Positions 31,747-39,772 of a stretch of DNA of 64,000 nucleotides are shown in pieces; the stretch's first letter is position 1, and every line of letters starts with the position of its first letter. The stretch lies in contig NZ_JADJNP010000009.1 in NCBI RefSeq assembly GCF_016714275.1, positions 3,728-67,727 on the forward strand. The letters run 5' to 3'. This DNA is from Tessaracoccus sp. (GTDB lineage Bacteria; Actinomycetota; Actinomycetes; Propionibacteriales; Propionibacteriaceae). The notes under the pieces were generated by a model. It saw only the letters and a list, made by a program, of their open reading frames with translations, was not told the DNA's origin and made no database searches. The position numbers and the translations under genes were made by a program.

Positions 31747-33180
31747 ATGCCGACGGAACGACCTGACGACGATCCCCACATCTGGGACGGCGACACGTGC
31801 ATGATCTGTTGTCTCGACGCCGTCGACGTCCAGACCGGCATGGATCAGGGCATCTGCACACCGCGGACGCGGGTTACACACGCGGCACACTACCGCTACG
31901 ACGTCTACATCGGCCGTGGCCGCAAGAGCATCTGGGGCAACCCGTTCCGGGAAGGTGCCGACGGGACTAAGTCCGAGGTCATCGAGCGGTACCGAACCTG
32001 GATCCAGACCCAGCCGCAGTTGATGGCACGGCTGCCCGAGCTGCGGGGCAAGGTGCTCGGCTGCTGGTGCAAGCCCGACATCTGCCACGGCGACGTGCTC
32101 GCGGAACTGGCCGACGCGCCGCCGCCGAAGGTCACGGCGCCAGCGGCCACGACGCCGCGCGAGGTACTCCGTGAAGAACTCCGAGGTCGTGCTGCGGCGC
32201 AAGCAGCACGATACGTCACGCCTGACCCGCCGCCACAGTACGACGACGTCTATGAGGCCGGCGTCGCAGCGCTGAACGCGGACGCCGGTGAGGAAATTGT
32301 TGTACCGGCGCCTGAATGTCAGACCGCCGTGGTACCACCTCAGCCCGTGAACCTTGATGACTACGACACGACCGTCATCATCCTCGACGTCGAGACGACC
32401 GGCATCGATCGCGCGAAGGACGAGATCATCGAGCTGGCCGTCCAGTTCGGGTTCGGCGACGGTGACCGTCCGGGGCCGGGCGAGGTCTGGCGGTTCAAGC
32501 CGTCGATCCCGATCCCGGCGGAGGCGACCGCCATCCACGGCATCCGTGACGAGGACGTCGCGGCCGCGTCGTCGTTCGGCGCGGCCGCGGTCCACGTCGA
32601 GCAGGTGATCGAGGCGGCGACGGTCGTCGTCGGGTACAACATCGAGTTCGACCTGACGATGATCGACGCGGCGCTGCGGCGGGTCGGGCGCCGGCTTGAT
32701 CTCCGCGGCAAGCTGATCATCGACCCGCTGCAACTCTGGCGGGTGTGCGAGCCGCGGACGCTCCAAGGCGCCCACCAGCGTTTCGTTGGCGCTGCGTTCG
32801 AGGATGCCCACAGCGCCGGCGCCGACGTCGCCGCGACGGGGCGCGTGCTCCTGGGCATGCTCGACAACTTCGGCCATGCCGGCAAATACTGGGACGAGAT
32901 CGCGACGATCGCGTGCCCTGACCGTGCGACCTGGCTCGGCTTCACCACACACTTCATCTGGAAGGACGGCCGCGTGATCCTCAACTTCGGCAAGCACGCC
33001 GGCACGGACGTTCGGTCTGCTGCCGTCAAAGGCTACCTCGCTTGGATGCAGAAGCAGGACTTCCCGGCGCACGTCGCCGAGATCGCGAAGGCCGCCGCGG
33101 GCGCGAAGTCCGACGGTGAGTTCTTGCGGTTCGCCGCACAAGCCTACCCGCCGCCGCCTGCTGCTGAGGTGGCGCCGTGA
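31747..33180 (+). CDS. DUF4326 domain fused to DEDDh exonuclease (DnaQ-like)
   Basis: 477 residues. 1-125: zinc pair CMICC, then YDVYIGRGRKSIWGNPF, VIERYRTWI and GKVLGCWCKPDICHGDVL, the DUF4326 signature. 205-390: DVETTGIDRAKDEIIELAV (Exo I), IHGIRDEDV, GYNIEFDLTMIDAAL (Exo II) and HSAGADVAAT (Exo III with His). 415-445: ILNFGKHAGTDVR, the DUF3820-like tail common on DnaQ-type exonucleases. Likely proofreading or processing of DNA ends. Confidence 0.85.
   Translation: MPTERPDDDPHIWDGDTCMICCLDAVDVQTGMDQGICTPRTRVTHAAHYRYDVYIGRGRKSIWGNPFREGADGTKSEVIERYRTWIQTQPQLMARLPELRGKVLGCWCKPDICHGDVLAELADAPPPKVTAPAATTPREVLREELRGRAAAQAARYVTPDPPPQYDDVYEAGVAALNADAGEEIVVPAPECQTAVVPPQPVNLDDYDTTVIILDVETTGIDRAKDEIIELAVQFGFGDGDRPGPGEVWRFKPSIPIPAEATAIHGIRDEDVAAASSFGAAAVHVEQVIEAATVVVGYNIEFDLTMIDAALRRVGRRLDLRGKLIIDPLQLWRVCEPRTLQGAHQRFVGAAFEDAHSAGADVAATGRVLLGMLDNFGHAGKYWDEIATIACPDRATWLGFTTHFIWKDGRVILNFGKHAGTDVRSAAVKGYLAWMQKQDFPAHVAEIAKAAAGAKSDGEFLRFAAQAYPPPPAAEVAP
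31765..31785 (+). repeat. 21-bp direct repeat, right copy
   Basis: Identical to 30896-30916 and lies within the first codons of the DUF4326-exonuclease gene. Confidence 0.8.
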
Positions 33181-33587
33181 GCCGGCTCCGGGTCGTTGCT
33201 GGCCTTGCCGTCGACGCCGAACACCGCGTGCTCGTCGGCCTGCGTCCGCCGGACAAGGCCTTCCCGGCGCAGTGGGAGTACCCCGGCGGCAAGGTCGAGC
33301 CGGGCGAAGGTGACACTCAGGCGCTCGTCCGCGAGTGGCAAGAGGAGCTGAGCGTCACGCCGGCCGTCGGTCACCGGATCGGACGGCTGACGCTCGTGCT
33401 CGACGTCACCGTGACCCTGTCCCTGTACCACGTCCGCATCGGCGCGCAGGTCCCGCAGGTCAACCTTGATGCGCACACCGCGCTACGGTGGGTGACGCCG
33501 TCGGAGTTGCTGTTGAAGCTGCCGGCCACGCCCGGCACGACGGCGTTCTACGCACTCGTCAAGGCGTACGTCGGCGGGCTGGCGTAA
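33177..33587 (+). CDS. Nudix hydrolase (MutT-like)
   Basis: 136 residues. The Nudix box GGKVEPGEGDTQALVREWQE followed by EL (G-x5-E-x7-R-E-x-x-E-E) is complete. LVGLRPPDKAFPAQWEYP before the box resembles MutT and NTP-PPase types. Likely sanitises oxidised dGTP. Overlaps the exonuclease gene by four bases. Confidence 0.85.
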   Translation: MSRLRVVAGLAVDAEHRVLVGLRPPDKAFPAQWEYPGGKVEPGEGDTQALVREWQEELSVTPAVGHRIGRLTLVLDVTVTLSLYHVRIGAQVPQVNLDAHTALRWVTPSELLLKLPATPGTTAFYALVKAYVGGLA

Positions 33588-33634
33588 GCGCAGACCCGCT
33601 TGACACAGCCTGCACGCCATGTAACCGTTCACCC

Positions 33635-33790
33635 ATGGCGTCCATCACTCTCCTCGGTCGTTCGCGCAAGCCCCGCAAGTCCCGCAAGTCTGCCTCGAAG
33701 GGCAGCTGCACCACCTCGAAGGGCCGGCTCCGCAAGGGCTGGCGCTACGCGAAGGGTGGCCGCTGCGTCCGCGCGAAGGGCAAGCGCTAA
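33635..33790 (+). CDS. Very basic 51-residue protein
   Basis: MASITLLGRSRKPRKSRKSA... with about 40% Lys/Arg, two Cys, ending RAKGKR. TTGACA and TAACCG boxes with a 16-base spacer precede it. Possible DNA-condensing or virion-internal protein. Confidence 0.55.
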   Translation: MASITLLGRSRKPRKSRKSASKGSCTTSKGRLRKGWRYAKGGRCVRAKGKR

Positions 33791-33801
33791 GGCGCTCGAC
33801 C

Positions 33802-34077
33802 ATGAGCGTCGCCGCGACCCGGTGGCAGCAGGACGTGCGCCTGCAGCCCAACAACCCGAACCAGTTGATCCGCTACAGCCCGACCTTCCCGTCGGGCGGC
33901 GGCGGATACAGCGCGTTCGGCTGGTCGCCCGTCCCGAACGAGGGCTTCAAGCTCTACTCGCCGGCGGGCGCACTCGGCGCGCCGTTGGTGCCCGGCTGGT
34001 CCGGCATCGCCAAGGTGGTCGGCGCCGTCTTCGGCGTCGCCGCTGGCTTCTGGCTGGCCCAGAAGAACCTGGGGTAG
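33802..34077 (+). CDS. Small protein with C-terminal membrane helix
   Basis: 91 residues. Gly/Pro/Tyr-rich N-terminal part (QLIRYSPTFPSGGGGYSAFG) and a C-terminal hydrophobic helix (GIAKVVGAVFGVAAGFWLA). Unknown function; 11 bases after the basic protein. Confidence 0.55.
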   Translation: MSVAATRWQQDVRLQPNNPNQLIRYSPTFPSGGGGYSAFGWSPVPNEGFKLYSPAGALGAPLVPGWSGIAKVVGAVFGVAAGFWLAQKNLG

Positions 34078-34080
34078 GGC

Positions 34081-34629
34081 GTGGCGCGTCGAGTCTCACG
34101 CGGCGGCCGTCGCACTGCAGTGCAGGGCCTCGGTGCCACGACCACGACCTGCAGCCCCCTGCCGGGGGCTGAGACACGGGTCTGCATCACGCGCCCGGCG
34201 AAGCGGACGAAGGTCCACACCGCTGACGACGCGTGTACGCTGCTCCGGCGCGCACGCAACGCCGACCGCGAGTCGTTCTACGTCCTGGCGCTTGACCCAC
34301 AGAACCAGGTCCAGGGCGTCGAGGAGATCGCACGCGGCAGCGTCGGGGATGTCGCGGTGCACCCGCGCGAGGCGTTCAAGACGGCGGTGATGCTCAACGC
34401 GAGCGCCGTCATCATCGCGCACAACCACCCGTCAGGCAGCCCAGTACCGAGTGAACTGGACGTCGACTTGACCAAGCGCTTCGTCGAGGCGGGAAAGCTG
34501 CTCGGCATCCCGGTCATCGACCACCTGATCGTCGGTCAGTCTGGCTGCGGCTCGATCGCCGACGTCGACCCGATGGTGCTTCGTGGCGCACGCCGGCCGG
34601 CGCGACGCTACCGCATCCGGCGGCGCTGA
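34081..34629 (+). CDS. RadC-like JAB/MPN-domain protein
   Basis: 182 residues from GTG. ASAVIIAHNHPSGSPVPSEL followed by Asp is the complete RadC/JAMM metal motif (HxHPSGxxxPSxxD). VKTAVMLNAS- and LLGIPVIDHLIVGQ-type strands surround it. The N-terminal 45 residues are basic and the end is RRYRIRRR. The usual N-terminal HhH domain of chromosomal RadC is missing. Confidence 0.8.
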   Translation: MARRVSRGGRRTAVQGLGATTTTCSPLPGAETRVCITRPAKRTKVHTADDACTLLRRARNADRESFYVLALDPQNQVQGVEEIARGSVGDVAVHPREAFKTAVMLNASAVIIAHNHPSGSPVPSELDVDLTKRFVEAGKLLGIPVIDHLIVGQSGCGSIADVDPMVLRGARRPARRYRIRRR

Positions 34630-34895
34630 TGGCGGCTTGGCCCCCGTCCACGACTATCGACGCGCGTACACGCGCGTTGCTGAACATCCGCGCGACCGGC
34701 GTGACCGTCGTCATCATCACGGTCAACGGCACCATGACGTCGATGAACGCGGTGGCAGAGTCGACGGCGGGGCCGCCGCAGCCGACCGCGCCGGTGCCGG
34801 AAGCTCCGACCCGCCGGCCGCGGCCACCCCGCCCGCCGGTCCCGCCGTGGGCCAAGCGCGGCCGCGCTAGCGCCGGTCCGCGTCCGGGCCGCTGA
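34629..34895 (+). CDS. Small Pro/Arg-rich protein
   Basis: 88 residues, ATG overlapping the previous stop (TGATG). A 50-residue Thr/Val-rich start (NIRATGVTVVIITVNGTMTS) and a Pro/Arg-rich tail. Function unknown. Confidence 0.45.
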   Translation: MAAWPPSTTIDARTRALLNIRATGVTVVIITVNGTMTSMNAVAESTAGPPQPTAPVPEAPTRRPRPPRPPVPPWAKRGRASAGPRPGR

Positions 34896-34897
34896 CG

Positions 34898-35197
34898 TCA
34901 CTGCCGCAACGGGCTTGTGGGCGACCACGCGGCCGTGAACAGGCGCATGAGCGCCATCCCTCGGTCCGCCTCGTGGGGGATCTCGCGGAGCCGCATCAAC
35001 GTGATGCGGTGACGTGCTCGCAAGATCGCACGGTAGACCTGTGCGGCTAGGCCTCGTGGCCCTGTGCCGCGGTCCTGTTCCCAGCGGTTGACGCTGGCGA
35101 AGGAGACGCCGAGGAAGCGCGCCATCTCGGCCTGGGTGAGCTGGAGGGCGGCGCGGGCGGCTCGAGCGGCACGCGCGCTGACCTGGCGTAGCGGCAT
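34898..35197 (-). CDS. HTH (XRE-type) transcriptional regulator
   Basis: 99 residues. LQLTQAEMARFLGVSFASVN followed by RWEQDRGTGP is a clear Cro/C1-type helix-turn-helix. Divergent from a small basic-protein gene, with both promoters sharing the inverted sequence CTGACACCGTCAG, so it may control itself and its neighbour. Confidence 0.75.
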   Translation of the reverse strand: MPLRQVSARAARAARAALQLTQAEMARFLGVSFASVNRWEQDRGTGPRGLAAQVYRAILRARHRITLMRLREIPHEADRGMALMRLFTAAWSPTSPLRQ

Positions 35198-35203
35198 CGC
35201 CGG

Positions 35204-35225
35204 GTCATACCATGCGCCGCTGACA
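35204..35225 (-). promoter_or_regulatory. Phage-type promoter of the HTH gene
   Basis: TGTCAG, 10 bases ending TGG, TATGAC on the minus strand, 6 bases before the ATG. Confidence 0.7.
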
Positions 35226-35226
35226 C

Positions 35227-35248
35227 CGTCAGCGTGGCCTGGTATAGT
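35227..35248 (+). promoter_or_regulatory. Phage-type promoter, divergent partner
   Basis: CGTCAG, 10 bases ending TGG, TATAGT, 6 bases before ATG 35255. The TGTCAG/CGTCAG boxes of the two divergent promoters lie back to back. Confidence 0.7.
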
Positions 35249-35254
35249 TCAGGC

Positions 35255-35407
35255 ATGGGATGGCGCCGCCGTACACGTCAACGCCCGAGCCGGTGCAGCC
35301 GCCTGGCCTTCGCCAAGGCGCAGGCCAAGGGCCCCGAGGCCGTGGCCGTCTTCTTCAAGCTCTGCGGCGCGCCGCCGAAGCCCACCGCCGTCCGCCGCCG
35401 GCGGTAG
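35255..35407 (+). CDS. Small basic protein ending RRRR
   Basis: 50 residues, MGWRRRTRQRPSRCSRLAF... ending AVRRRR. Placed directly behind a phage-type promoter. The middle is an amphipathic helix (AKAQAKGPEAVAVFFKL). Confidence 0.6.
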   Translation: MGWRRRTRQRPSRCSRLAFAKAQAKGPEAVAVFFKLCGAPPKPTAVRRRR

Positions 35408-35447
35408 CCTTGTCCCGATGACCGGCGTCGGCTACTGTCTGGGTATC

Positions 35448-35769
35448 ATGGTGCAGCCCTAACAGTGATCGTGCCGCCGTCGGGGTCTTCGCGAACTTCC
35501 GGATCGCGATCGACAACGACTTCCGCGGCGAGTTTTCGTACGTCCAGTACCGGCGGTGGGGCGTGCTGCAGGTGTGGGAAGGCGGTCGGTACAAGACCGG
35601 GGCGCCGACGCGGCAACGTGCCGAGCACCGGATCTGGGTCCACCTCAACTACGGCGCGACGGGGTCGTTTACGAGCGCACGCGAGGCGGCGGCGCTGGTC
35701 GAACGCCTGACCGCGCTGTCGCCGGTCAGCCTCGACGAGTGGCGCCACTACCTGACGATCGGCGGTTAA
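35448..35769 (+). pseudogene. Small gene with an early frameshift
   Basis: ATGGTGCAGCCC is followed at once by a stop, but deleting one base opens the frame NSDRAAVGVFANFRIAIDND...YVQYRRWGVLQVWEGG to 35769, with good coding character. Either a one-base sequence error in the fourth-fifth codon or a recent inactivation. The C-terminal half is also open from GTG 35563. Confidence 0.5.
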
Positions 35770-35799
35770 CCTGGATTCAGGCATCCCGGCAGGCGCGCA

Positions 35800-36063
35800 T
35801 CATTTTCGGCTTGCTGACGCGTTCCGTTCCGCAGCGTATTCCATGGCGGTTTCATACACCGATAGCCACCGCATCACGACCGCATCCTCGGCCAGCACGC
35901 CGCTACGAATGAGGTCCGGGAGACGCCGCCGCAGGTGGCGCAAAGGTAGTCGGTGTAGCTTCGCAAGCCGCTGTTCGACATCCTCAAGTTCTTGCAGTAC
36001 GGATTCTTCCGTCTCGCTGATCGCCTCGACGTCGAACGGACTCTTGTCCGTTGTGCTTTCCAT
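35800..36063 (-). CDS. Hypothetical helical protein
   Basis: 87 residues; a coiled-coil-like Glu/Leu stretch (EESVLQELEDVEQRLAKLHR) then basic helices. A TACAGT box lies just upstream. Confidence 0.5.
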   Translation of the reverse strand: MESTTDKSPFDVEAISETEESVLQELEDVEQRLAKLHRLPLRHLRRRLPDLIRSGVLAEDAVVMRWLSVYETAMEYAAERNASASRK

Positions 36064-36538
36064 ATGGAGGCGACTGTAGCATCAAAGGTCCGGCGCGGCG
36101 CCGGCGTGCCGCTGCCAGCGTCGTGACCGGACACGTCGTGAGCGCGTACGTCTCGCAGCCACCGCGTCCGTAGTCGGGGTGTGGTGACTGTCCCGCAGCG
36201 CGTGCACACACCGCACGGCTCTTGGCGACCTGTTTCCGCCAGAACGCCTCGGTCGTCGGCTTGCGGAGGACGTCGCTGCTGAGCACGCCGCCGGCGTCGC
36301 ACGCGACCTGGGCCATCGCCGTGTAGAGGCGCGTGGCGAGGCCGCAGCGGCGCAGGCCGGCGCTGACGTTGACCCACGCGACCTGCAGCCCGAGCGGGTC
36401 GCCGACGTGGTTCGCGAGGATCACGCCGACCCGCTGGCCGTGCTGACGTGCCTCGATGACGACGTCGTCGCCGAACGTACTCTTGCGGGTACGCGCGATC
36501 GTCAGGTTGGCGCACGTCTTGTGGCGCAGCGTGGTCAT
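35984..36538 (-). CDS. GNAT-type acetyltransferase-like protein
   Basis: 184 residues. WVNVSAGLRRCGLATRLYTA has the acetyl-CoA loop pattern R-x-x-G-x-A/G, followed by DVLRKPTTEAFWRKQVAKS (Asn/Tyr-helix position). The C-terminal 50 residues overlap the next gene and look poor, so the real end may be earlier. Confidence 0.55.
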   Translation of the reverse strand: MTTLRHKTCANLTIARTRKSTFGDDVVIEARQHGQRVGVILANHVGDPLGLQVAWVNVSAGLRRCGLATRLYTAMAQVACDAGGVLSSDVLRKPTTEAFWRKQVAKSRAVCARAAGQSPHPDYGRGGCETYALTTCPVTTLAAARRRRAGPLMLQSPPYGKHNGQESVRRRGDQRDGRIRTART

Positions 36539-37461
36539 CGCTTGCGGGGTAGCCGTCGCATACGCTCGGCATAATCGACGATGTCGCCGCTCGGGACCAT
36601 TCGGAACATACCGTCACCGATTGGGTCGGCGCCGTAGTCGCCCGGCACATCTGTGCGGATCGTCGTCCGTATCGGCGTGAGCGTATCGCGGTCGAGTTCG
36701 TAGCCTACGACCTCTGGGCGGGCCTGGTCGCGAAGCCGGTCTGGCGCACGCCGGCTGCCGTGCAGTCCGCGGACCTGCGGACCCACCGGCTTCCGCGGCG
36801 CCCGCGGCGTCCCCGTCCAGACCTCGAACGTCACGAACTTGCGCGACTGCGCGGCCTGCTGATCGACATACGCCTGTGCGTCGACCTGCGACGTGAACGT
36901 CCCGACGTAGCTGGCGTGGCCAGTCGTCTCATTTCGTTTGTAGACAGTGAAGGTGTCGTTGGGGCCCCGGAGTCCCGGCCGACGCACCTTGAACGCGCCA
37001 GCACGCTCTGCGCGCGTCTCGACGTCGAGTCCGGGCGGACCCTCACCGGCCTCGCGCATTTGCGCCCGCGTCGCAGGCGGCAGTCGATGCCACGCGCGCT
37101 CGGTCGCCTCGACGGCGGCGGCGTGTGCGTCCTTGGCGCGTTTGATCGCGGTCGCGTCGCGGGACTTCAACGCCGTCGTGACCGCAGCCTGTGCCACCCA
37201 CTCCGCATGCTCGGCTTCTGGCAGCGTCGGCAGCGTCGACGTGGCCGTAGTCCGGCGCCCACGCGGCCCGTCGAGGTGGATCGTCGCCAGCTTGCTGTAG
37301 TACCGCTTGTCCTCGGTCAGGTGGTCGCAGGCAATCTCTCGGGCGATGCGGCGGTCGGCCGTGTGTTCCAGCTCGACCTTGATGCCGCGGGCCAGCTCGG
37401 TCTTGTCGACGTTGCGCGGGCAGCGGCCGCCGCGGGCCTTGCCTCCGGGGATGCGTTCCAT
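36535..37461 (-). CDS. DUF5661-like protein
   Basis: 308 residues. RGIKVELEHTADRRIAREIA, DHLTEDKRYYSKLATI is the DUF5661 signature of phage proteins. A central helical region and a domain with FTVYKRNETTGHASYVGTFT follow. Ends RRLPRKR. Overlaps the GNAT-like gene by four bases. Confidence 0.65.
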   Translation of the reverse strand: MERIPGGKARGGRCPRNVDKTELARGIKVELEHTADRRIAREIACDHLTEDKRYYSKLATIHLDGPRGRRTTATSTLPTLPEAEHAEWVAQAAVTTALKSRDATAIKRAKDAHAAAVEATERAWHRLPPATRAQMREAGEGPPGLDVETRAERAGAFKVRRPGLRGPNDTFTVYKRNETTGHASYVGTFTSQVDAQAYVDQQAAQSRKFVTFEVWTGTPRAPRKPVGPQVRGLHGSRRAPDRLRDQARPEVVGYELDRDTLTPIRTTIRTDVPGDYGADPIGDGMFRMVPSGDIVDYAERMRRLPRKR

Positions 37462-37487
37462 GGTCCGGCGATGGTAGGCTGACCAGC

Positions 37488-37733
37488 ATGAGCTTTCAAG
37501 TCATCGCATTCGGCGTCGACGGCGCCGTCGTCCAACATTTCACCACCGCACGCCGGGGCGCCCGCGTCGCCACGATGCTGGCCAAGGTCACCGGAAAGGC
37601 GGACTTGGTTCAGCGCCGCCCTGGCGGCCGACCGGTCCAGCTGATGACCTGCCGCCGTGTGCAGACCGGCGCTGCAAAGTGTACGCTGACCCTGGCGGGG
37701 CAGGTGCTCTTGCGTGACAAGAAGCGCCAGTGA
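37488..37733 (+). CDS. Small basic beta-rich protein
   Basis: 81 residues, MSFQVIAFGVDGAVVQHFTT... ending LLRDKKRQ. Its C-terminal half (LMTCRRVQTGAAKCTLTLAG) is repeated in the next small gene. TAGGCT box 7 bases before ATG. Confidence 0.55.
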   Translation: MSFQVIAFGVDGAVVQHFTTARRGARVATMLAKVTGKADLVQRRPGGRPVQLMTCRRVQTGAAKCTLTLAGQVLLRDKKRQ

Positions 37734-37875
37734 GACGGTAGGCTTCGCCACGCCGGCCGGCCACCGGTCGATCAAGCTCATGACGTGCACGCGGCGGCGG
37801 CCCTACGAGGGTCGCAAGTACGCGCGGTGCATCCTCACGACCGCCGGCGAGACGTACCTGCGCGGGAAGCGCTAG
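37714..37875 (+). CDS. Partial duplicate of the preceding small gene
   Basis: From GTG 37714: SIKLMTCTRRRPYEGRKYAR, CILTTAGETYLRGKR parallels LMTCRRVQ...KCTLTLAGQVLLRDKK of its neighbour. A later start at ATG 37780 is possible. A short in-tandem duplication. Confidence 0.4.
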   Translation: MTRSASETVGFATPAGHRSIKLMTCTRRRPYEGRKYARCILTTAGETYLRGKR

Positions 37876-38249
37876 CGCCGGCGCTGACGCGCGTCGCGTC
37901 GGCGTTCGACTTCAGCCTGCGCAGCGACGCGTTCGGGGCTCCACTTGACTGCGTACGCCGTCGACAGCAGCGTCTCCCACGGCATGTCTTGTACGCGCGC
38001 GCCCTGTAGTGACGCCGACGCGCCCCGACCCTGGCGCGTCCAACCGTCAAACCACGCACCGCATCGGCGCGTGGTCTTGATCGGCGAGGTCTTCCACGCT
38101 GTCGCCGAGCTGGAGTTGCGGTCTGCCATCCAGGCGTCGCGCTCGGCGCGCGTCAGGTTGCGGGCGACGACCTTCCGCTTGCAGCGGTCCTCCTTGAAGA
38201 ACCGGATGATCTTGTATAGCTCGGGCTTGGGCTTGGACGCGCGGGGCAT
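37872..38249 (-). CDS. Small conserved phage protein
   Basis: 125 residues. YKIIRFFKEDRCKRKVVARN, DRNSSSATAWKTSPIKTTR and CGAWFDGW follow a pattern seen in many small actinophage and other phage proteins (Tyr-Lys-Ile-x-Arg-Phe...Ser-Ser-x-Thr-Ala...Trp-Phe-x-Gly-Tyr/Trp). Ends ARQRRR. Function unknown. Confidence 0.6.
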   Translation of the reverse strand: MPRASKPKPELYKIIRFFKEDRCKRKVVARNLTRAERDAWMADRNSSSATAWKTSPIKTTRRCGAWFDGWTRQGRGASASLQGARVQDMPWETLLSTAYAVKWSPERVAAQAEVERRRDARQRRR

Positions 38250-38284
38250 GGGGTGAGCTTACAAGCTGCGCTATGCTCGTGTCC

Positions 38285-38584
38285 ATGCGCTACCTTCCCC
38301 TCGCCTGCATCGCCCGCCACGAGCCGGCGATGCGCGCCCGCGGCGTCTCGACGGTCGCCCGCTCGCCGCGTGGCTTCCTGACCGCCTGGAAGCGCGCCGG
38401 CGGCGACCCTGCGAAGCTGTCGCCCTACTGGCGGCAGCGCCGGGCGGGTTTCATCGCGCGCCACATGGCGCAGATGGAGCAACACCACGAACCGCCGCGG
38501 GGCCCCGATGGGGCGCCGACCCGCCGCCACCTGGCGTTGATCGCCTGGGCGTACAGCCCGGAGCGCGGTTGTCCGCGGCCGTAG
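38285..38584 (+). CDS. Small hypothetical protein
   Basis: 99 residues, MRYLPLACIARHEPAMRARG; conserved-looking WKRAGGDPAKLSPYWRQRRA and RHMAQMEQHHEP. TATGCT box upstream. Confidence 0.55.
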   Translation: MRYLPLACIARHEPAMRARGVSTVARSPRGFLTAWKRAGGDPAKLSPYWRQRRAGFIARHMAQMEQHHEPPRGPDGAPTRRHLALIAWAYSPERGCPRP

Positions 38585-38606
38585 GCGTAGTGGTAAGCTC
38601 GTGCGC

Positions 38607-38942
38607 ATGGCCAAGCAACCTGTTCTCACCCGCGGTACCGTCGTCCTCCGTCCTGATAGCTGGGCACCGCGTGCCCCGCACGGGCGTGCGCAGCTTCGCC
38701 GTGGTCGCGCGATCGTGCTCCACGCGACGGCCAAGGTCGTCACGCTCTGTACGTTTCAGCCAGGGCACAAACTGGACGCGAGCAATCCCCACGTCGGGCG
38801 GTACACGCCGTCGGGCCTCAAGGCTGTCGGCAAGGTCAAGAAGATCCCCAAGGTCTGTACGCAGACGCATGCGTGGAAGAAGACCTTTTGGAAGCAGCAC
38901 CCGATGCCCGTGGTTGCCTTGGCGCGCGCGCGTCGACGGTGA
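38607..38942 (+). CDS. Small basic protein ending RARRR
   Basis: 111 residues, MAKQPVLTRGTVVLRPDSWA. Beta-rich with four Cys; FQPGHKLDASNPHVGRYTPS. GTGGTAAGCT box 10 bases before the start. Confidence 0.55.
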   Translation: MAKQPVLTRGTVVLRPDSWAPRAPHGRAQLRRGRAIVLHATAKVVTLCTFQPGHKLDASNPHVGRYTPSGLKAVGKVKKIPKVCTQTHAWKKTFWKQHPMPVVALARARRR

Positions 38943-38960
38943 CGTGGTACGCTCGGCAGC

Positions 38961-39134
38961 ATGTACCTCCAGGCTACCCGTCACGCCCCTCCGCCTGTCC
39001 ACCTCGGTGCCGCCTCGAGCACTGGCTGGATCGGCCCGCTCGCGCTCGTCGGCGCTGCCGCGGCGCTCGCCTGGGTCGGCTTTGCGGCCCGCGACCACCG
39101 GTTCACGCGCGGCCGGACGTCGCGTCGGCGGTGA
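38961..39134 (+). CDS. Tiny membrane protein ending SRRR
   Basis: 57 residues with one helix (IGPLALVGAAAALAWVGFAA) and the tail RDHRFTRGRTSRRR. GTGGTACGCT box upstream. Confidence 0.55.
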   Translation: MYLQATRHAPPPVHLGAASSTGWIGPLALVGAAAALAWVGFAARDHRFTRGRTSRRR

Positions 39135-39166
39135 CACTGGCTGTGGCGCCTGGTACCATCGTGGGC

Positions 39167-39469
39167 ATGGCTCGCCTTGCAGGTTCCAAGAAGCACCACG
39201 CTGACCAGCGCGACGCGCAGATGTCCAACCTCAAGCAGCGGTTGGATGCCGCTGAGGCGGCGCTTGCGCGTGGCAGCTGCGGCGCGGCCTATACCAACAT
39301 CCTCGAGATGTGGGAGGCCAAGGGCGCGTCCGAGGCACACGGCCGCGAGGCGGGCTCGACGGCATGGTCCCCGCACACGAAGATCGTCGACCTCGCCTAC
39401 GCCTTCACGACCAAGTGCCTGCGCGCTGAGCCCGTGACGTTGGGTCGTGCACGGCGCCGCCGGCGTTAG
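39167..39469 (+). CDS. Small helical protein ending GRARRRRR
   Basis: 100 residues. MARLAGSKKHHADQRDAQMS, coiled helix LKQRLDAAEAALARG, then the terminal poly-Arg run. CTGGTACCAT box upstream. Confidence 0.55.
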   Translation: MARLAGSKKHHADQRDAQMSNLKQRLDAAEAALARGSCGAAYTNILEMWEAKGASEAHGREAGSTAWSPHTKIVDLAYAFTTKCLRAEPVTLGRARRRRR

Positions 39470-39759
39470 CGCCGCGTCCGCTGCAGCTCGGCCTTGCCGG
39501 CCTTGAGCAGCTTGCAGACAGCGACGATGACACCGCTCGGTGCGTCGTCACGCGCCCGGTTGGGGCCACGGCGTCGCTTGTAGTCGATCCGGCACGCGGC
39601 CAGCTTCGCGGCGCCCTTGTAGACGCTCGGCATACCCGGTGCACCACGACCTCCGGGATACGTCGTACGCGTAGCGCGCGCTGCGTACCGAAGCGCAGCG
39701 GCGAGGGTGGGCGTGCTGTGGACGGCGCCGTTCGGGAACCGGACTGTATAGGGGTTCAT
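39466..39759 (-). CDS. Small basic protein
   Basis: 97 residues, MNPYTVRFPNGAVHSTPTLA, ending LQRTRR. Convergent with the previous gene (4-base overlap). TACCGT box upstream. Confidence 0.55.
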   Translation of the reverse strand: MNPYTVRFPNGAVHSTPTLAAALRYAARATRTTYPGGRGAPGMPSVYKGAAKLAACRIDYKRRRGPNRARDDAPSGVIVAVCKLLKAGKAELQRTRR

Positions 39760-39772
39760 GCCCTCGACGGTA

